Translations under genes and position numbers: made by a program
DNA from: Solidesulfovibrio fructosivorans JJ]
GTDB taxonomy: Bacteria; Desulfobacterota; Desulfovibrionia; Desulfovibrionales; Desulfovibrionaceae
Reading direction: 5' to 3'
Length of the DNA: 64,000 nt
Assembly: GCF_000179555.1 (NCBI RefSeq)
Contig: NZ_AECZ01000001.1
Span: 1-64,000 of the forward strand
Notes under the pieces: model-generated
Databases searched by the model: none
What the model was told of the DNA's origin: nothing
The model's input: the letters and a program-made list of their open reading frames with translations, nothing else
Shown here: positions 28,400 through 37,124 of the stretch, piece after piece
Layout: the number at the start of each line of letters is the position of its first letter
Numbering within the stretch: the stretch's first letter is position 1

Positions 28400-28852
28400 A
28401 TGCGTCTTGAGGATTATCTCCAGCCCGATTTCGTGATCGGGGAGCTTGTGTCCGAGTCCAAACCCGACGTGCTGGCCGAACTGATCGCCCCGATGAAGGC
28501 CAGATGGCCCGATTTCGACGATGTCCGGGCGCGCCAGGTGCTGCTTGACCGGGAAAACCTCGGCACCACGGGGATCGGCGACGGCGTCGCCATTCCCCAC
28601 GGCAAGATGGAGAACCTCGAGCAGATCGTCATCGTCGTCGGCCGCAGCTTAAAGGGCGTCAACTTCGATGCGCTGGATTTCAAGCCCTGCCGCATCTTCT
28701 TTCTCGTCCTCGCCCCGGAGCACGTGGCGGGCCTGCACCTGCGCATCCTGGCCCACATCTCCCGGCTGCTGTCCGACGAATCCTTCCGGCACGCCTTCAT
28801 GAGCGCCGAAAACGACGCCGCCTTGTGGCAGGTGCTCACGGCCGCGGCCTGA
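28400..28852 (+). CDS. ptsN: Nitrogen-regulatory PTS EIIA protein
   Basis: A 150-residue EIIA-fructose/mannitol-fold protein. The phosphorylated histidine is in GIGDGVAIPHGKMENLEQ near residue 70. LEDYLQPDFVI at the start and FFLVLAPEHVAGLHLRILAHISRLLSD are family-typical. It regulates by phosphorylation state rather than by sugar transport. It begins directly after the hpf stop and precedes rapZ. Confidence 0.93.
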   Translation: MRLEDYLQPDFVIGELVSESKPDVLAELIAPMKARWPDFDDVRARQVLLDRENLGTTGIGDGVAIPHGKMENLEQIVIVVGRSLKGVNFDALDFKPCRIFFLVLAPEHVAGLHLRILAHISRLLSDESFRHAFMSAENDAALWQVLTAAA

Positions 28853-28940
28853 TACAACACGAAACGTCACCTCTCCGTGCGCCGACCGACACGCCGGCGC
28901 ACGGGGAGTCTGTCATGTCGGGCCCGGGAGGGCGCGCGCC

Positions 28941-29828
28941 ATGGAAGACTCGCCTGCGGCACTGACCATCGTCATTTTGACCGGACTTTCGGGTTCCGGG
29001 AAATCCACCGCGCTACGGGTCTTCGAGGACCTGGGCTTTTTTTGCGTGGACGGACTGCCCGTCAGCCTCGTGCCCAAGCTCATCGGCCTGTTCGAGGAGA
29101 AGGGCGGCCAGCGCTACAAGGGGCTCGCCCTCGGCATGGACGTGCGCCAGGCCGACATGGACACCGACTGGGGGGCGACGCTGGCCCAGGTCAAGGGCGC
29201 TTCGTCATCCCTGCAAATCATCTTCCTCGAAGCCGACACCCAGGAAATCATCCGCCGCTACGCCACCACGCGCCGGCCCCATCCCCTGGAAAGCGAATCG
29301 CGGGGCCTGGAGCAGGCCGTGGTCGAGGAGCGCACGCGCATGACGCCGCTTCGGGACGCGGCCGACATGGTGATCGACACCACCGATTTCTCCATCCACG
29401 ACCTGCGCCGCAAGCTCCAGGAGAAATGGGCCTCCATCCGGGTGTCCACCGGCACCCTCAAGGTCCACGTCATGAGCTTCGGCTTCAAGTACGGACCGCC
29501 GTCCGAGGCGGACATGATCTTCGACCTGCGCTTTCTGCCCAACCCTTATTTCGAGAAGGCGTTGCGGGAAAAGACCGGCAAGGACGCGCCCGTGCGCGAT
29601 TACGTCCTGGCCGCCGACCCGGGCCGGGAGTTTCTGACCAGGCTGACCGATTTCCTGCTCTATCTCCTGCCGCTTTACGCCAGGGAGGGGCGCTACCGCC
29701 TGACCATCGCCTTCGGCTGCACCGGGGGGCGGCACCGATCCGTCGCCGTGGCCGAGGCCGTCTTTGACACCTTGTCCAAGGCTGGTTACAATCTTTCCCT
29801 TGAGCATCGGCATATCGAACGCGGTTGA
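28941..29828 (+). CDS. rapZ: RapZ-type nucleotide-binding protein
   Basis: A 295-residue P-loop protein of the YvcJ/RapZ family. Walker A is LTGLSGSGKST near residues 13-23, and FFCVDGLPVSLVPKLIGLF is the typical next block. The C-terminal domain carries MSFGFKYGPPSEADMIFDLRFLPNPYF and the second nucleotide-like motif AFGCTGGRHRSVAVAEAV near 262-280. In enterics RapZ controls GlcN6P synthase through small RNA decay; in other phyla the role is less defined. The ATG at 28941 follows GGGAGGG. Confidence 0.93.
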   Translation: MEDSPAALTIVILTGLSGSGKSTALRVFEDLGFFCVDGLPVSLVPKLIGLFEEKGGQRYKGLALGMDVRQADMDTDWGATLAQVKGASSSLQIIFLEADTQEIIRRYATTRRPHPLESESRGLEQAVVEERTRMTPLRDAADMVIDTTDFSIHDLRRKLQEKWASIRVSTGTLKVHVMSFGFKYGPPSEADMIFDLRFLPNPYFEKALREKTGKDAPVRDYVLAADPGREFLTRLTDFLLYLLPLYAREGRYRLTIAFGCTGGRHRSVAVAEAVFDTLSKAGYNLSLEHRHIERG

Positions 29829-30047
29829 TCCGGCGCGCGGCGGCATGGCCGCCCGCATTGCCGGCGAATCGTGAGGGTCGATGCGGCAGGCCGCGTTTGC
29901 GGCTTTCGTGGCGGCCGGACGGGGGAATGCTCCCGGTTTTGTTGGTGGGGCACTGCGGCAGCAGGACGCGTCGCGGCACAGGGCGGGAATTCCCGGCCAG
30001 CCGGCAGGCGCCAGGTTAGGGCCGATAACGGCCCCGGATGCGCGGAC

Positions 30048-30485
30048 ATGAATGGGGAAACCCGCTCGGAAACGCCGGTCGGCGTGGTGATCGTCACCCA
30101 CACCGATTACGGCACATGGCTTTTGAAGGCGGCGGAATGCATCCTGGGCGCCCAGGATCACTGCCGTTGCGTGAGCGTGGACATGGCCACCGAAGTGGAC
30201 CATATCCTGACGTCGCTCAAGGCCGCCATCAAGGAAACCGATCAGGGCGGCGGCGTGCTTATCCTGACGGACATGTTCGGCGGCACGCCGACCAACCTCA
30301 GCCTGTCGCTTTTGGGGTCGGGCCGGCTGGAGGTGCTTACGGGCGTCAATTTGCCCATGCTGATAAAAATTCTCGGCGCGCGGACCAAGCCCCTCGAGGC
30401 GCTTGCCGCCGAAGCCAAGCAGGCCGGCTGCCAGGGCATCGTCGTGGCGGGCGAGGTCTTGCGCAAGCGGGTGGCCGAGGGTTAG
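30048..30485 (+). CDS. Mannose-family PTS EIIA domain protein
   Basis: A 145-residue EIIA of the mannose/sorbose family. The phosphoacceptor region is GVVIVTHTDYGTWLLKAAE (His near residue 18), and DMFGGTPTNLSLSLL near 80-94 is a family hallmark. The ATG at 30048 is chosen; the frame is open further upstream but that part is not protein-like. It is followed five bases later by an EIIB gene. In this cluster it probably receives phosphate from HPr and serves regulation or an unidentified carbohydrate (inference). Confidence 0.88.
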   Translation: MNGETRSETPVGVVIVTHTDYGTWLLKAAECILGAQDHCRCVSVDMATEVDHILTSLKAAIKETDQGGGVLILTDMFGGTPTNLSLSLLGSGRLEVLTGVNLPMLIKILGARTKPLEALAAEAKQAGCQGIVVAGEVLRKRVAEG

Positions 30486-30490
30486 AAAAC

Positions 30491-30952
30491 ATGTCGTTCG
30501 TACGGGTTGACAACAGGCTCGTGCACGGCCAGATCATCGAAACCTGGCTGCCTTTCACGCATGCCCGCACGATCCTGGTGGTCAACGACGACCTCTCCAC
30601 GGATTTTTTGCGCCAGGAGATCATGTCCCTGGCCATACCGGCGGGTGTGCGCATTGAATTTCTGCCGGTCGGCGACTTGTTGGGTTTTTTGTCCAGAAAC
30701 CCCCTCGACGCCGAGGACGCCTTGATCTTGTTCGCCAGTTGCCGCGACGCCAGAACCGCCTATGAGTGCGGCTTCGGCTTCGGCAATCTCAATCTCGGCA
30801 ATCTGCATTACGCGCCGGGGAAAAAGCAGGTCTGCCCCCATGTGGCCCTGTCCAAGGATGACGAGTCCTGCCTGGATTTCTTCCGGGACAAGGGGGTGCG
30901 GCTCGACTACCGTTGCGTGCCGAGCGATCCGCAGCAGTTGCGTTCCGTGTAG
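30491..30952 (+). CDS. Mannose/sorbose-family PTS EIIB protein
   Basis: A 153-residue EIIB. The active-site histidine lies in VRVDNRLVHGQIIETWLP near residues 4-21 (RLVHGQ), and NLGNLHYAPGKKQVCPHVALSKDD is the conserved later block. It accepts phosphate from EIIA. It is five bases from the EIIA stop, so co-transcribed. The next 223 bases to the EIIC start contain no gene that I recognise. Confidence 0.88.
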   Translation: MSFVRVDNRLVHGQIIETWLPFTHARTILVVNDDLSTDFLRQEIMSLAIPAGVRIEFLPVGDLLGFLSRNPLDAEDALILFASCRDARTAYECGFGFGNLNLGNLHYAPGKKQVCPHVALSKDDESCLDFFRDKGVRLDYRCVPSDPQQLRSV

Positions 30953-31175
30953 CGGCGCGGTCCTTGCGGGGGCGTCCCCGTATCGGAAAACGGGCGGAGA
31001 GTCGTCACGGTATTGCCCGCGAAGTGGCGCAGCATGCGTCGCGGGCGCATAAAGGGCGCGCCCTGGAAACGGGCGCGCTGCCGGCGAAGGCAGGCGGCCG
31101 ACGGCCGCGACGGCCGCTTTACGGGCCATTCGACATGAACCCGCCCACGGAAATCGCCCAGGCGAGACGACGCGC

Positions 31176-31870
31176 ATGACCCATCAGGCCGATATTTTGC
31201 TCCACGTGATAAGCGTCGCTTTTTTTTTGTCTTTTTTTCGTCCTTCCGCTTCTTTTTAAACGTCGCGCTGCTTGAGAGGCCGCTCGTCATCGGTTTTTTC
31301 TGGGCCGCCTGTTACGGTGATCTGGACACGACCCTGAAGCTGTGCCTGTTTTACGAGCTTTTCTGGCTCGACGGCATCCCCGCCGGCACCCACATCCCTC
31401 CCAACGCCGCCGCGGCGACCCTGGCCGGCCTGTCGCTGATGCACGTCTATCAGCTGTCGACGCCGGCCGAGGCGCTTTTTATCGCCGCGACCACGGCCAT
31501 CCTGGGGCGGCTTTTCGCCACCCTGGAGGGCGCCCAGCGCATGATGGAGAACATCGTGCTGTCGCGGTACACGGCGGCCCGGGAGCGGTCCAAATCCCAT
31601 TTCGCGCCCGGCCGGCTGGTGCGTCGGGCCTTGCTCGACATGGCCGCCTTAAACGGCCTGGCCTTCAGTGTGATCCTGGCCGGGCTGATCGCGCTGTACG
31701 CCGCGCTGCTGCCCAAGGTCTGGCCGTATCTGGCTTCTTCCGGGGCGACCTGGAGCCAGCTTTGGATACTGGGAAGCCTTGGCGGCGTGCTGTCCCTGCG
31801 CTACCGCCCGGCGTACATGCTGCTGGCCGCCGGCATGATCGTGGCTGTGGCCTGGTGCCTGCTGACCTGA
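31176..31870 (+). CDS. Mannose-family PTS EIIC-like membrane protein, interrupted by a -1 frameshift
   Basis: From ATG 31176 the first frame reads MTHQADILLHVISVAFFLSFF and then stops at TAA 31257-31259. The adjacent (-1) frame continues without a stop to 31870 with a membrane protein: FFLNVALLERPLVIGFFWAA, GIPAGTHIPPNAAAATLAGLSL, then further hydrophobic spans, as in EIIC proteins of about 230 residues. The frame change falls at nine T (31220-31228) and seven T (31232-31238). It could be a sequencing error, a mutation, or productive slippage on poly-T. No EIID gene follows. The first frame and second frame join naturally into one hydrophobic N-terminus, which supports a single gene. Confidence 0.7.
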
Positions 31871-32118
31871 TGGTCCGGACGTGAAACGCCTCCGTGCCGC
31901 AATATTGTGCGAAAGGGAACTTTCGTGATTTTGACGGATAAAGCCATATATCCCGGATGGTAATGGCTCAGCTGCAGTGGGCCGGGGCCGAAAAAAGGCC
32001 GGCGGCCCGGGGAATTTGACTTGGCAACTTGCGTATTTTGGGATATTCTTCACAAGTTCTAAGTTGCGGCAGCCAACCCGTCAGGGTTATTGGGAAAACA
32101 CACCAGGAGGACACTACT

Positions 32119-33039
32119 ATGGCTTTGTATGTCGTTGGTCACAAAAACCCGGACACCGATTCCATCGCCGCCGCCATTTCCGTGGCGGACCTGATGAACA
32201 AGGCCAAGGGCCTGGACGCCAAGCCGGCCGCGCAGGGGCCGCTTAACCCCGAAAGCGCTTTCGTGCTCGAAAAGTTCGGTGTGGCCGCTCCGGAGATCGT
32301 CACCGACGCCGCCGACAAGCAGATCATCCTGGTCGACCACTCCGATCTGGCCCAGAGCCTGGACAACCTGGACAAGGGCGAGATCATCGGCATCTACGAC
32401 CACCACAAGCTCGGCGACGTGACCACCCCCAATCCCCTGGAGATCCTGGTCAAGCCCGTGGGCTGCTCTTGCACCGTCGTCAAGATGATGTACGACTGCG
32501 CCAAGGTCGAGATCACCAAGCCGATGGCCGGCATCATGATGTGCGCCATCCTGTCCGACACCGTCATGTTCAAGTCCCCGACCTGCACCCCCGAGGACAA
32601 GGCCGCCGTCGAGGCCCTGGCCAAGATCGCCGGCGTGTCCGACTACATGTCGCTCGGCGTCGAGATGTTCAAGGTCAAGTCGGCCGTTGGCGGCACCCCG
32701 GCCCGCGATCTGGTCTTCCGCGACTACAAGGACTTCGACATGGGCGGTAAGAAGATCGGCATCGGCCAGCTGGAAGTGGTCGACCTGTCCATCCTCGAGC
32801 CGGTCAAGGCCGACCTGTTGGCCGAGTGCAAGAAGGTCAAGGCCGAAGGCCGTCACAGCGTGTTCCTGCTCCTGACCGACATCATGAAGGAAGGTTCCGA
32901 GATGCTGATCGTCTCCGACGATCCCAGCTACGTGAACAAGGCCTTCGGCGTCGACGTCAAGGGCGATTCCGTGTGGCTCGACGGCGTGCTGTCCCGCAAA
33001 AAGCAGGTCGTGCCGCCGCTGCAGAAGGCTTTCGCCTAG
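32119..33039 (+). CDS. ppaC: Manganese-dependent inorganic pyrophosphatase
   Basis: A 306-residue family II pyrophosphatase of the DHH superfamily. Metal ligands are visible: VVGHKNPDTDSIAAA near residues 5-19 (GHxxPDTD), LVDHSDLAQS near 75, and the DHH motif IYDHHKLGDV near 95. The C-terminal DHHA2 domain has SRKKQVVPPL, the substrate-binding SRKKQ signature. It hydrolyses PPi from sulfate activation and biosynthesis. AGGAGG lies seven bases before ATG. The 248 bases upstream hold no gene; promoter elements are probable but not clear. Confidence 0.96.
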   Translation: MALYVVGHKNPDTDSIAAAISVADLMNKAKGLDAKPAAQGPLNPESAFVLEKFGVAAPEIVTDAADKQIILVDHSDLAQSLDNLDKGEIIGIYDHHKLGDVTTPNPLEILVKPVGCSCTVVKMMYDCAKVEITKPMAGIMMCAILSDTVMFKSPTCTPEDKAAVEALAKIAGVSDYMSLGVEMFKVKSAVGGTPARDLVFRDYKDFDMGGKKIGIGQLEVVDLSILEPVKADLLAECKKVKAEGRHSVFLLLTDIMKEGSEMLIVSDDPSYVNKAFGVDVKGDSVWLDGVLSRKKQVVPPLQKAFA

Positions 33040-33060
33040 TTCCGACTCCGTTTGCCCAAA

Positions 33061-33092
33061 GGGGAGCGGCTTCCGGGCTGCTCCCTTTTTTT
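33061..33092 (+). terminator. Rho-independent terminator after ppaC
   Basis: GGGAGC at the start and GCTCCC at the end pair around a short GC-rich loop, followed by seven T, 22 bases after the ppaC stop. Between here and tRNA-Arg (33093-33322) I see no gene. Confidence 0.85.
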
Positions 33093-33322
33093 GTTGCGCA
33101 AGCCCGGTCAAGCGGGCATAGGGCCGGGGTGGGGGAGGGGAGATTGCCGCCTCCGCGGGTGCTTCGGAGAGGGGGCGCCCGCTCGCGGGGTTTCCGCTCC
33201 CCCCGTTTTGACTTGCCCGGCAGGGGCTGTCGGACGGCTCGTTGCGGCCTGGAGGAATTCCTCCAAATGGGCTAGTTCCTTATTGACAAGCCCGGGGGGC
33301 ACGGATAGTTTACCGCTTCTTC

Positions 33323-33399
<77 letters not shown>

Positions 33400-33410
33400 A
33401 ATGATTACAA

Positions 33411-33441
33411 GGGGTTACGGTGTTCATCGTAGCCCCTTTTT
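33411..33441 (+). terminator. Terminator after tRNA-Arg
   Basis: GGGGTTACG (33411-33419) pairs with CGTAGCCCC (33428-33436), one G-T pair included, around an eight-base loop, followed by five T. It ends the tRNA transcript before the integrase gene. Confidence 0.75.
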
Positions 33442-33507
33442 CGTTCCACGGATAAACGACGGATAAATTCCTTCCTCGAAACCTTCCCCGGGGTTATCCC
33501 CCTCATC

Positions 33508-34662
33508 ATGGCCGGGAAGTACATCAAAACGCGATACACAGGCGTCTTCTACCGGGAGAGCCCCACCCGAAAGTGCTCCTACGGAGCGGATCGGTGCTAT
33601 GTCGTGTGGTACCGGGACAGCGAGGGAAAGGTCCGCTGGCACACCGTCGGTTGGCATTCCGACGGCGTCCGGCCCACCGACGGTGTTGATGCCCGCGCTC
33701 GGTTGCTCACGGGCAAGGCAGACGACTCCGTAAGGGCAAACCACGAGGAGGCTCCGGCGGCGTGCATGACCGTCGGTAACATGGTCGCGCGCTATCTCAG
33801 CTGGGCCGAAGGGGAAGGCAAGCGCGTGGACCCGGAACGCGCCCGCTATGGCCTGCATCTCGCCTCGAAGTTCGAGGCTGTCCCAATTGATGCCGTCACA
33901 CTGCAAATGCTCTGGGACGTCAAGGCGGCCCTGCGACGCAAGATGGCGGCGCAAACTGTGCGCCATTGTTTCGGGCTGCTGCGTCGAGCCGTCAACCATG
34001 CCATCGAGCTGGAGCTGTGGAAGGGGGAGAATCCTTTCGCCGTGAAACGGCATGGTCCGTTCAAGCTCCCGCGAGCGGACAACCAGGCTACGCGTTACCT
34101 GACCAGGCGTGAGGCACGCGACCTGCTCGTCGCGCTTGCCCGGCGATCTCAGCAAGTGCACGACATGGCCTTGCTTTCGCTCAAGACGGGGCTGCGAGCC
34201 ACGGAAATCTTCGGCATAACCGGCCAGGACCTGGACTGCGCCGGTCGCATCATCCATATCCGGGCCAAGGGCGGCGAACCCCAGTCCGTGCCGGCGCCGG
34301 CGGACATCATGCGGATCCTGGCTGGTTATCGGCGGCAACCCCATGAGTACCTGTTCCAGGACGAAAACGGCGGGCAGATCATGTGGGGCATCAGCAGCAC
34401 ATTTGACCGCGTAGTCCGAGAGCTGGGCCTTAACGACGGGGTCACGGACAAACGCCGGCGCGTCCGGTTCCACACCCTGCGTCACACCTTCGCCAGCTGG
34501 CTGGCCCAGTCCGGGCAGGTCACGCTGCATGAACTCATGGAGATGATGCGGCACAAACGCATCGAAATGACGTTGCGCTATGCCCACCTCATCCCGGGCG
34601 GCGGCCGGTCGAAACTGCAGATCATCGATGACGCGCTGCTCGATCCAGACCATGGCGACTAG
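33508..34662 (+). CDS. Phage tyrosine integrase
   Basis: A 384-residue tyrosine recombinase. The N-terminal part (residues 1-90) is an arm-type DNA-binding region. A SAM-like core-binding domain follows at about 88-185 (MTVGNMVARYLSWAEGE onward). The catalytic domain shows the first Arg in LKTGLRATEIFGI near residue 230, the HxxR box in HTLRHTFASWLA near 328-339, and the Tyr nucleophile in MTLRYAHL near 360. It would integrate the phage at the adjacent tRNA-Arg. It is convergent, with a four-base overlap, to the excisionase-like gene. Confidence 0.93.
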   Translation: MAGKYIKTRYTGVFYRESPTRKCSYGADRCYVVWYRDSEGKVRWHTVGWHSDGVRPTDGVDARARLLTGKADDSVRANHEEAPAACMTVGNMVARYLSWAEGEGKRVDPERARYGLHLASKFEAVPIDAVTLQMLWDVKAALRRKMAAQTVRHCFGLLRRAVNHAIELELWKGENPFAVKRHGPFKLPRADNQATRYLTRREARDLLVALARRSQQVHDMALLSLKTGLRATEIFGITGQDLDCAGRIIHIRAKGGEPQSVPAPADIMRILAGYRRQPHEYLFQDENGGQIMWGISSTFDRVVRELGLNDGVTDKRRRVRFHTLRHTFASWLAQSGQVTLHELMEMMRHKRIEMTLRYAHLIPGGGRSKLQIIDDALLDPDHGD

Positions 34663-35051
34663 CCCCTGCCCGTTGTCGCGACGATGTGCGCGCGCAAGAA
34701 ATCCTCGAAATCCTCGCGCAGGTAGATCACGCGCTTGCCCGGCTTGAGGTAGGGTGGGCCCTTGCCCGACGCTCGCCAATCCTCCAGAGTCCGGGCCGGG
34801 ATGCCGTACTCGGCCTCGATATCGTCAGCGTTGAGGGACCGTTTCTGCGGGCGGATGGTGATAGGCTCATCCTGGCCACGCGGGTCCAGGACCTCAATAC
34901 GGACCTCGATTCCGGAGGCCAATTCGGTGGCCACTGCGGCCAGCAGGTCATGTACGGCCTGCGTACGCCGCCCGGGACGCAGCTCGTACACCATGCGGCG
35001 GCCGCCGGCGTCGAGCAACACGCCATTTTGCACGGATTCGATGGTGATCAT
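34659..35051 (-). CDS. Excisionase/AlpA-like helix-turn-helix protein
   Basis: A 130-residue protein from ATG 35051. Its ATG overlaps the stop of the preceding gene (ATGA), which fixes this start. The C-terminal half (about residues 72-122) has the HTH_17/MerR-type fold used by excisionases: DDIEAEYGIPARTLEDWRASGKGPPYLKPGKRVIYLREDFEDFL. The N-terminal 70 residues are a separate beta-rich region. Position next to the integrase favours a role in excision or in early-operon control. Confidence 0.75.
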   Translation of the reverse strand: MITIESVQNGVLLDAGGRRMVYELRPGRRTQAVHDLLAAVATELASGIEVRIEVLDPRGQDEPITIRPQKRSLNADDIEAEYGIPARTLEDWRASGKGPPYLKPGKRVIYLREDFEDFLRAHIVATTGRG

Positions 35052-35302
35052 GCCTGCGCCCCCATCGCCTCGAGACATTGCAAGGCGTGTTGCGCCACCT
35101 CCAGGCTGCCGACCAGGCGCAGGCACTCGCGCATCATGGCCTCGGTGGATCCCATCGCGGGACCAGAGGTGACAACCACGCTGGGCAGGCCGGCATCGAG
35201 CGCAGCCCGGAGCGAGATCGCATAGTGGTCCGCATCCAGGCAGGCCTGGGCCAGATCAAGGCGCAGCTTAGCGGCCTTGTAGGCAACGGTATTGGTGCTC
35301 AT
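35048..35302 (-). CDS. Small hypothetical phage protein
   Basis: An 84-residue, mostly helical protein starting MSTNTVAYKAAKLRLDLAQA. It has an AAGGAGG site before ATG 35302 and overlaps the next gene's start. No family is recognised. It belongs to the leftward early operon. Confidence 0.65.
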   Translation of the reverse strand: MSTNTVAYKAAKLRLDLAQACLDADHYAISLRAALDAGLPSVVVTSGPAMGSTEAMMRECLRLVGSLEVAQHALQCLEAMGAQA

Positions 35303-35373
35303 GCGGCCTCCTTGGCCTGGGCCCGGTACGGCCCGGGCGTGATCGGAAATTTTGTCGGCGCGCCCCCCGTCCA

Positions 35374-35826
35374 TCAGTCCGCCTCCACCAGCTTGAGCAG
35401 GGCCATGATGGCGGCCACGGCTTCGTAGCCTTCGCGTCGGATACGGATGCGCTCGTCCGGCTTGATGGTGTTATCGGCCAGGGCATCGGCGCAGGCCGCG
35501 ATCAGCTCCCCGAACTCCTTGACCGCCACAAGGCACTGCTGCTGCACCGGGTCGTCGCCGTCCTCGATGCTGGGCAGGCGCACGAACACGCCGCCCATCT
35601 CCCTGGCCAGGAAGTGCAGGGGCTCGTCCGAGTCCGTGATGTCCATCACCGGCAACAGCCGGTCCACGCCGCACTTGTGCCCGGGCTGGCCGGACAGCTC
35701 GGACATCATGGTCGGGTAATGCCAGCCCAGCATGTTGGCGATGGTTTGCGCGCCGATGCCTGACGGCGCGCGTTTGACGAGCGCGTGCAGGATCGGGGTG
35801 AGGGACGGGTACTCGTGGCGTGGCAT
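35374..35826 (-). CDS. Phage CII-like regulatory protein
   Basis: A 150-residue protein from ATG 35826, preceded by AGGAGA. The pattern YPSLTPILHALVKR then GAQTIANMLGWHYPTMMSELSGQPGHKCGVDRLLPVMDITDSDEPLHFLAREMGG is typical of the phage regulatory protein CII family (Phage_CP76) of P2- and D3112-like phages, which bind DNA with a helix-turn-helix in the first 60 residues and favour lysogeny or control early transcription. It is the second-promoter-proximal gene of the leftward early operon. Confidence 0.82.
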   Translation of the reverse strand: MPRHEYPSLTPILHALVKRAPSGIGAQTIANMLGWHYPTMMSELSGQPGHKCGVDRLLPVMDITDSDEPLHFLAREMGGVFVRLPSIEDGDDPVQQQCLVAVKEFGELIAACADALADNTIKPDERIRIRREGYEAVAAIMALLKLVEAD

Positions 35827-35894
35827 GCTGATTCTCCTGTCGGTTTTGCGTGGCTTGGGCCGCAAAAACGGGCTAGCCAGGGATGCTGGCCGCC

Positions 35895-36170
35895 CTACAG
35901 GGCCGGGTGGTCGGTTCTGGGTTTGGGGCCGCGTTTTTGGGGCACGGCCGGCTCAGGCAACAGGTCGCCCGGTATCCCCTGGGCGATGAGCCATTCGATA
36001 TGTTCGCGCTTGGGCCTGCGGCCGGACAAAACATCCCCCATCGCGCCCGGGGACAGGCCGCGTTTTCTCGCCAGTTCCCGGGATTCAATGCCATTTTCGA
36101 GCAGGAAGATCCGCAGGCGTACTTGACGGGCCTTGTTATTGTTGCGTACTTTTTCGCTTAATCCGTTCAT
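35895..36170 (-). CDS. Small Cro-like DNA-binding protein
   Basis: A 91-residue protein from ATG 36170 (GAGAGG upstream). Residues about 12-55 resemble a helix-turn-helix of the Cro/XRE type (ARQVRLRIFLLENGIESRELARKRGLSPGAMGDVLSGRRPKREHIEWLIAQGI). The tail is basic (VPQKRGPKPRTDHPAL). It is the first gene of the leftward early operon, the usual place for Cro. The family call is by pattern only. Confidence 0.7.
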   Translation of the reverse strand: MNGLSEKVRNNNKARQVRLRIFLLENGIESRELARKRGLSPGAMGDVLSGRRPKREHIEWLIAQGIPGDLLPEPAVPQKRGPKPRTDHPAL

Positions 36171-36239
36171 CGGAAAACCTCTCAACTTGGTGCCCGCAAT
36201 TTCCGAGGCATCCCCTTGGGTGGCTGCAGGAGAAGCACA

Positions 36240-36617
36240 GTGAAAAATCTTGGGGTCCATTATGCTTCAAGCATTGGAGTTGCTCCTGGGGAAGACCCGA
36301 ACTGGACACAGTTCGGCGTAATTGCAGAAGACACTCGGATCGGCTTCTTTCTGCCGACTCTTGAAATCCACGGCGTGTTCATGGCGATCCTCGGCTCTGC
36401 CGTTGAAGCAGCAAAGCAACTCCCTTTGGACGAGGTTGTTGAATCGCAAGCGCTATCTATCGAGCGCCAGATGCAGCAACCTGTTGAAATTGTTGGCATC
36501 CGTCGTGCAGCTGATGGCGATCTACTTCTATTGAACACCGGCGTCGGCACGCTGGCGTTTCAACTCACGGACTCCGCGAAGGAAGAACTCACGCAACTCT
36601 GCAGGGAGATTGGATAA
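36240..36617 (+). CDS. Hypothetical phage protein
   Basis: A 125-residue protein from GTG 36240, which has AGGAGAAG eight bases upstream. It starts MKNLGVHYASSIGVAPGEDP. Short, with a mixed alpha/beta pattern and no membrane segment. The family is not recognised. It is divergent from the Cro-like gene with only 69 bases between starts. Confidence 0.6.
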   Translation: MKNLGVHYASSIGVAPGEDPNWTQFGVIAEDTRIGFFLPTLEIHGVFMAILGSAVEAAKQLPLDEVVESQALSIERQMQQPVEIVGIRRAADGDLLLLNTGVGTLAFQLTDSAKEELTQLCREIG

Positions 36618-37124
36618 ATTGTGTTGGACACCGAACGGGAAAACCCGCAGGCGTGACCAGAACCGTGCCATCTGGCCCGGTTTCTGGGACAGGTTCGGGG
36701 AAGAATCCGTTGCCCTCCACGCTGAGGCAACAACGCCATGATGTTCATCTACCGAACCCGATTCGGAACCTTCAGCATCCGGCCCGATGCCGGCCGCTGG
36801 GTGCTTTGCATGAACGACGAAGCGCTTGGCTCGTACCATTCGCCGGAGTCGGCGGCGGACGATGTCTTCATGTGTGCAACGACATTCGACGCTTGGGATA
36901 GCCAGGGCACGGTGCATGAGCCGGAGTCGCTGGCGGAATGGGAGCGTCGCTAGGGTATCGGCGATGATGCCGTGCAACGCCTGATTTTCGGCTGTGACGG
37001 CGCGGAAGAAGGCTTGCTTGGCGCGCTGCCGGTCCCTGGAGAAGACGCCGATGCCGGCAACGTCGAGTTTCATGAGGTTTTCAATGCCGAGGATCTGTTC
37101 AGCCAACAGACGGGTGGTGGTCAT
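36528..37124 (-). CDS. Possible leftward gene, C-terminal part doubtful
   Basis: From ATG 37124, with a strong AGGAGAGGAG site, the frame starts MTTTRLLAEQILGIENLMKLDVAGIGVF and looks like a real helical protein for about 75 residues. It then runs on for 198 residues in total, antisense to two rightward genes (36240-36617 and 36738-36953). The later part looks like shadow translation. Either the true gene ends early through a sequence error, or only the N-terminal part is meaningful. No function is assigned. Confidence 0.35.
   Translation of the reverse strand: MTTTRLLAEQILGIENLMKLDVAGIGVFSRDRQRAKQAFFRAVTAENQALHGIIADTLATLPFRQRLRLMHRALAIPSVECRCTHEDIVRRRLRRMVRAKRFVVHAKHPAAGIGPDAEGSESGSVDEHHGVVASAWRATDSSPNLSQKPGQMARFWSRLRVFPFGVQHNLSNLPAELREFFLRGVRELKRQRADAGVQ
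36738..36953 (+). CDS. Small hypothetical phage protein
   Basis: A 71-residue acidic, aromatic protein starting MMFIYRTRFGTFSIRPDAGRW and ending with an EWERR tail. The pattern (FGTFSIRP, RWVLCMNDEALGSYHSPESAADDV) recalls a small family seen in prophages of proteobacteria, but the function is unknown. It overlaps the doubtful leftward frame above and is the more convincing of the two. Confidence 0.6.
   Translation: MMFIYRTRFGTFSIRPDAGRWVLCMNDEALGSYHSPESAADDVFMCATTFDAWDSQGTVHEPESLAEWERR

Noticed and set aside
30038-30490. A longer protein joining the region before EIIB in the same frame
   Set aside because: The first 150 residues are shadow translation of the EIIA gene; the EIIB start at 30491 fits the family exactly.
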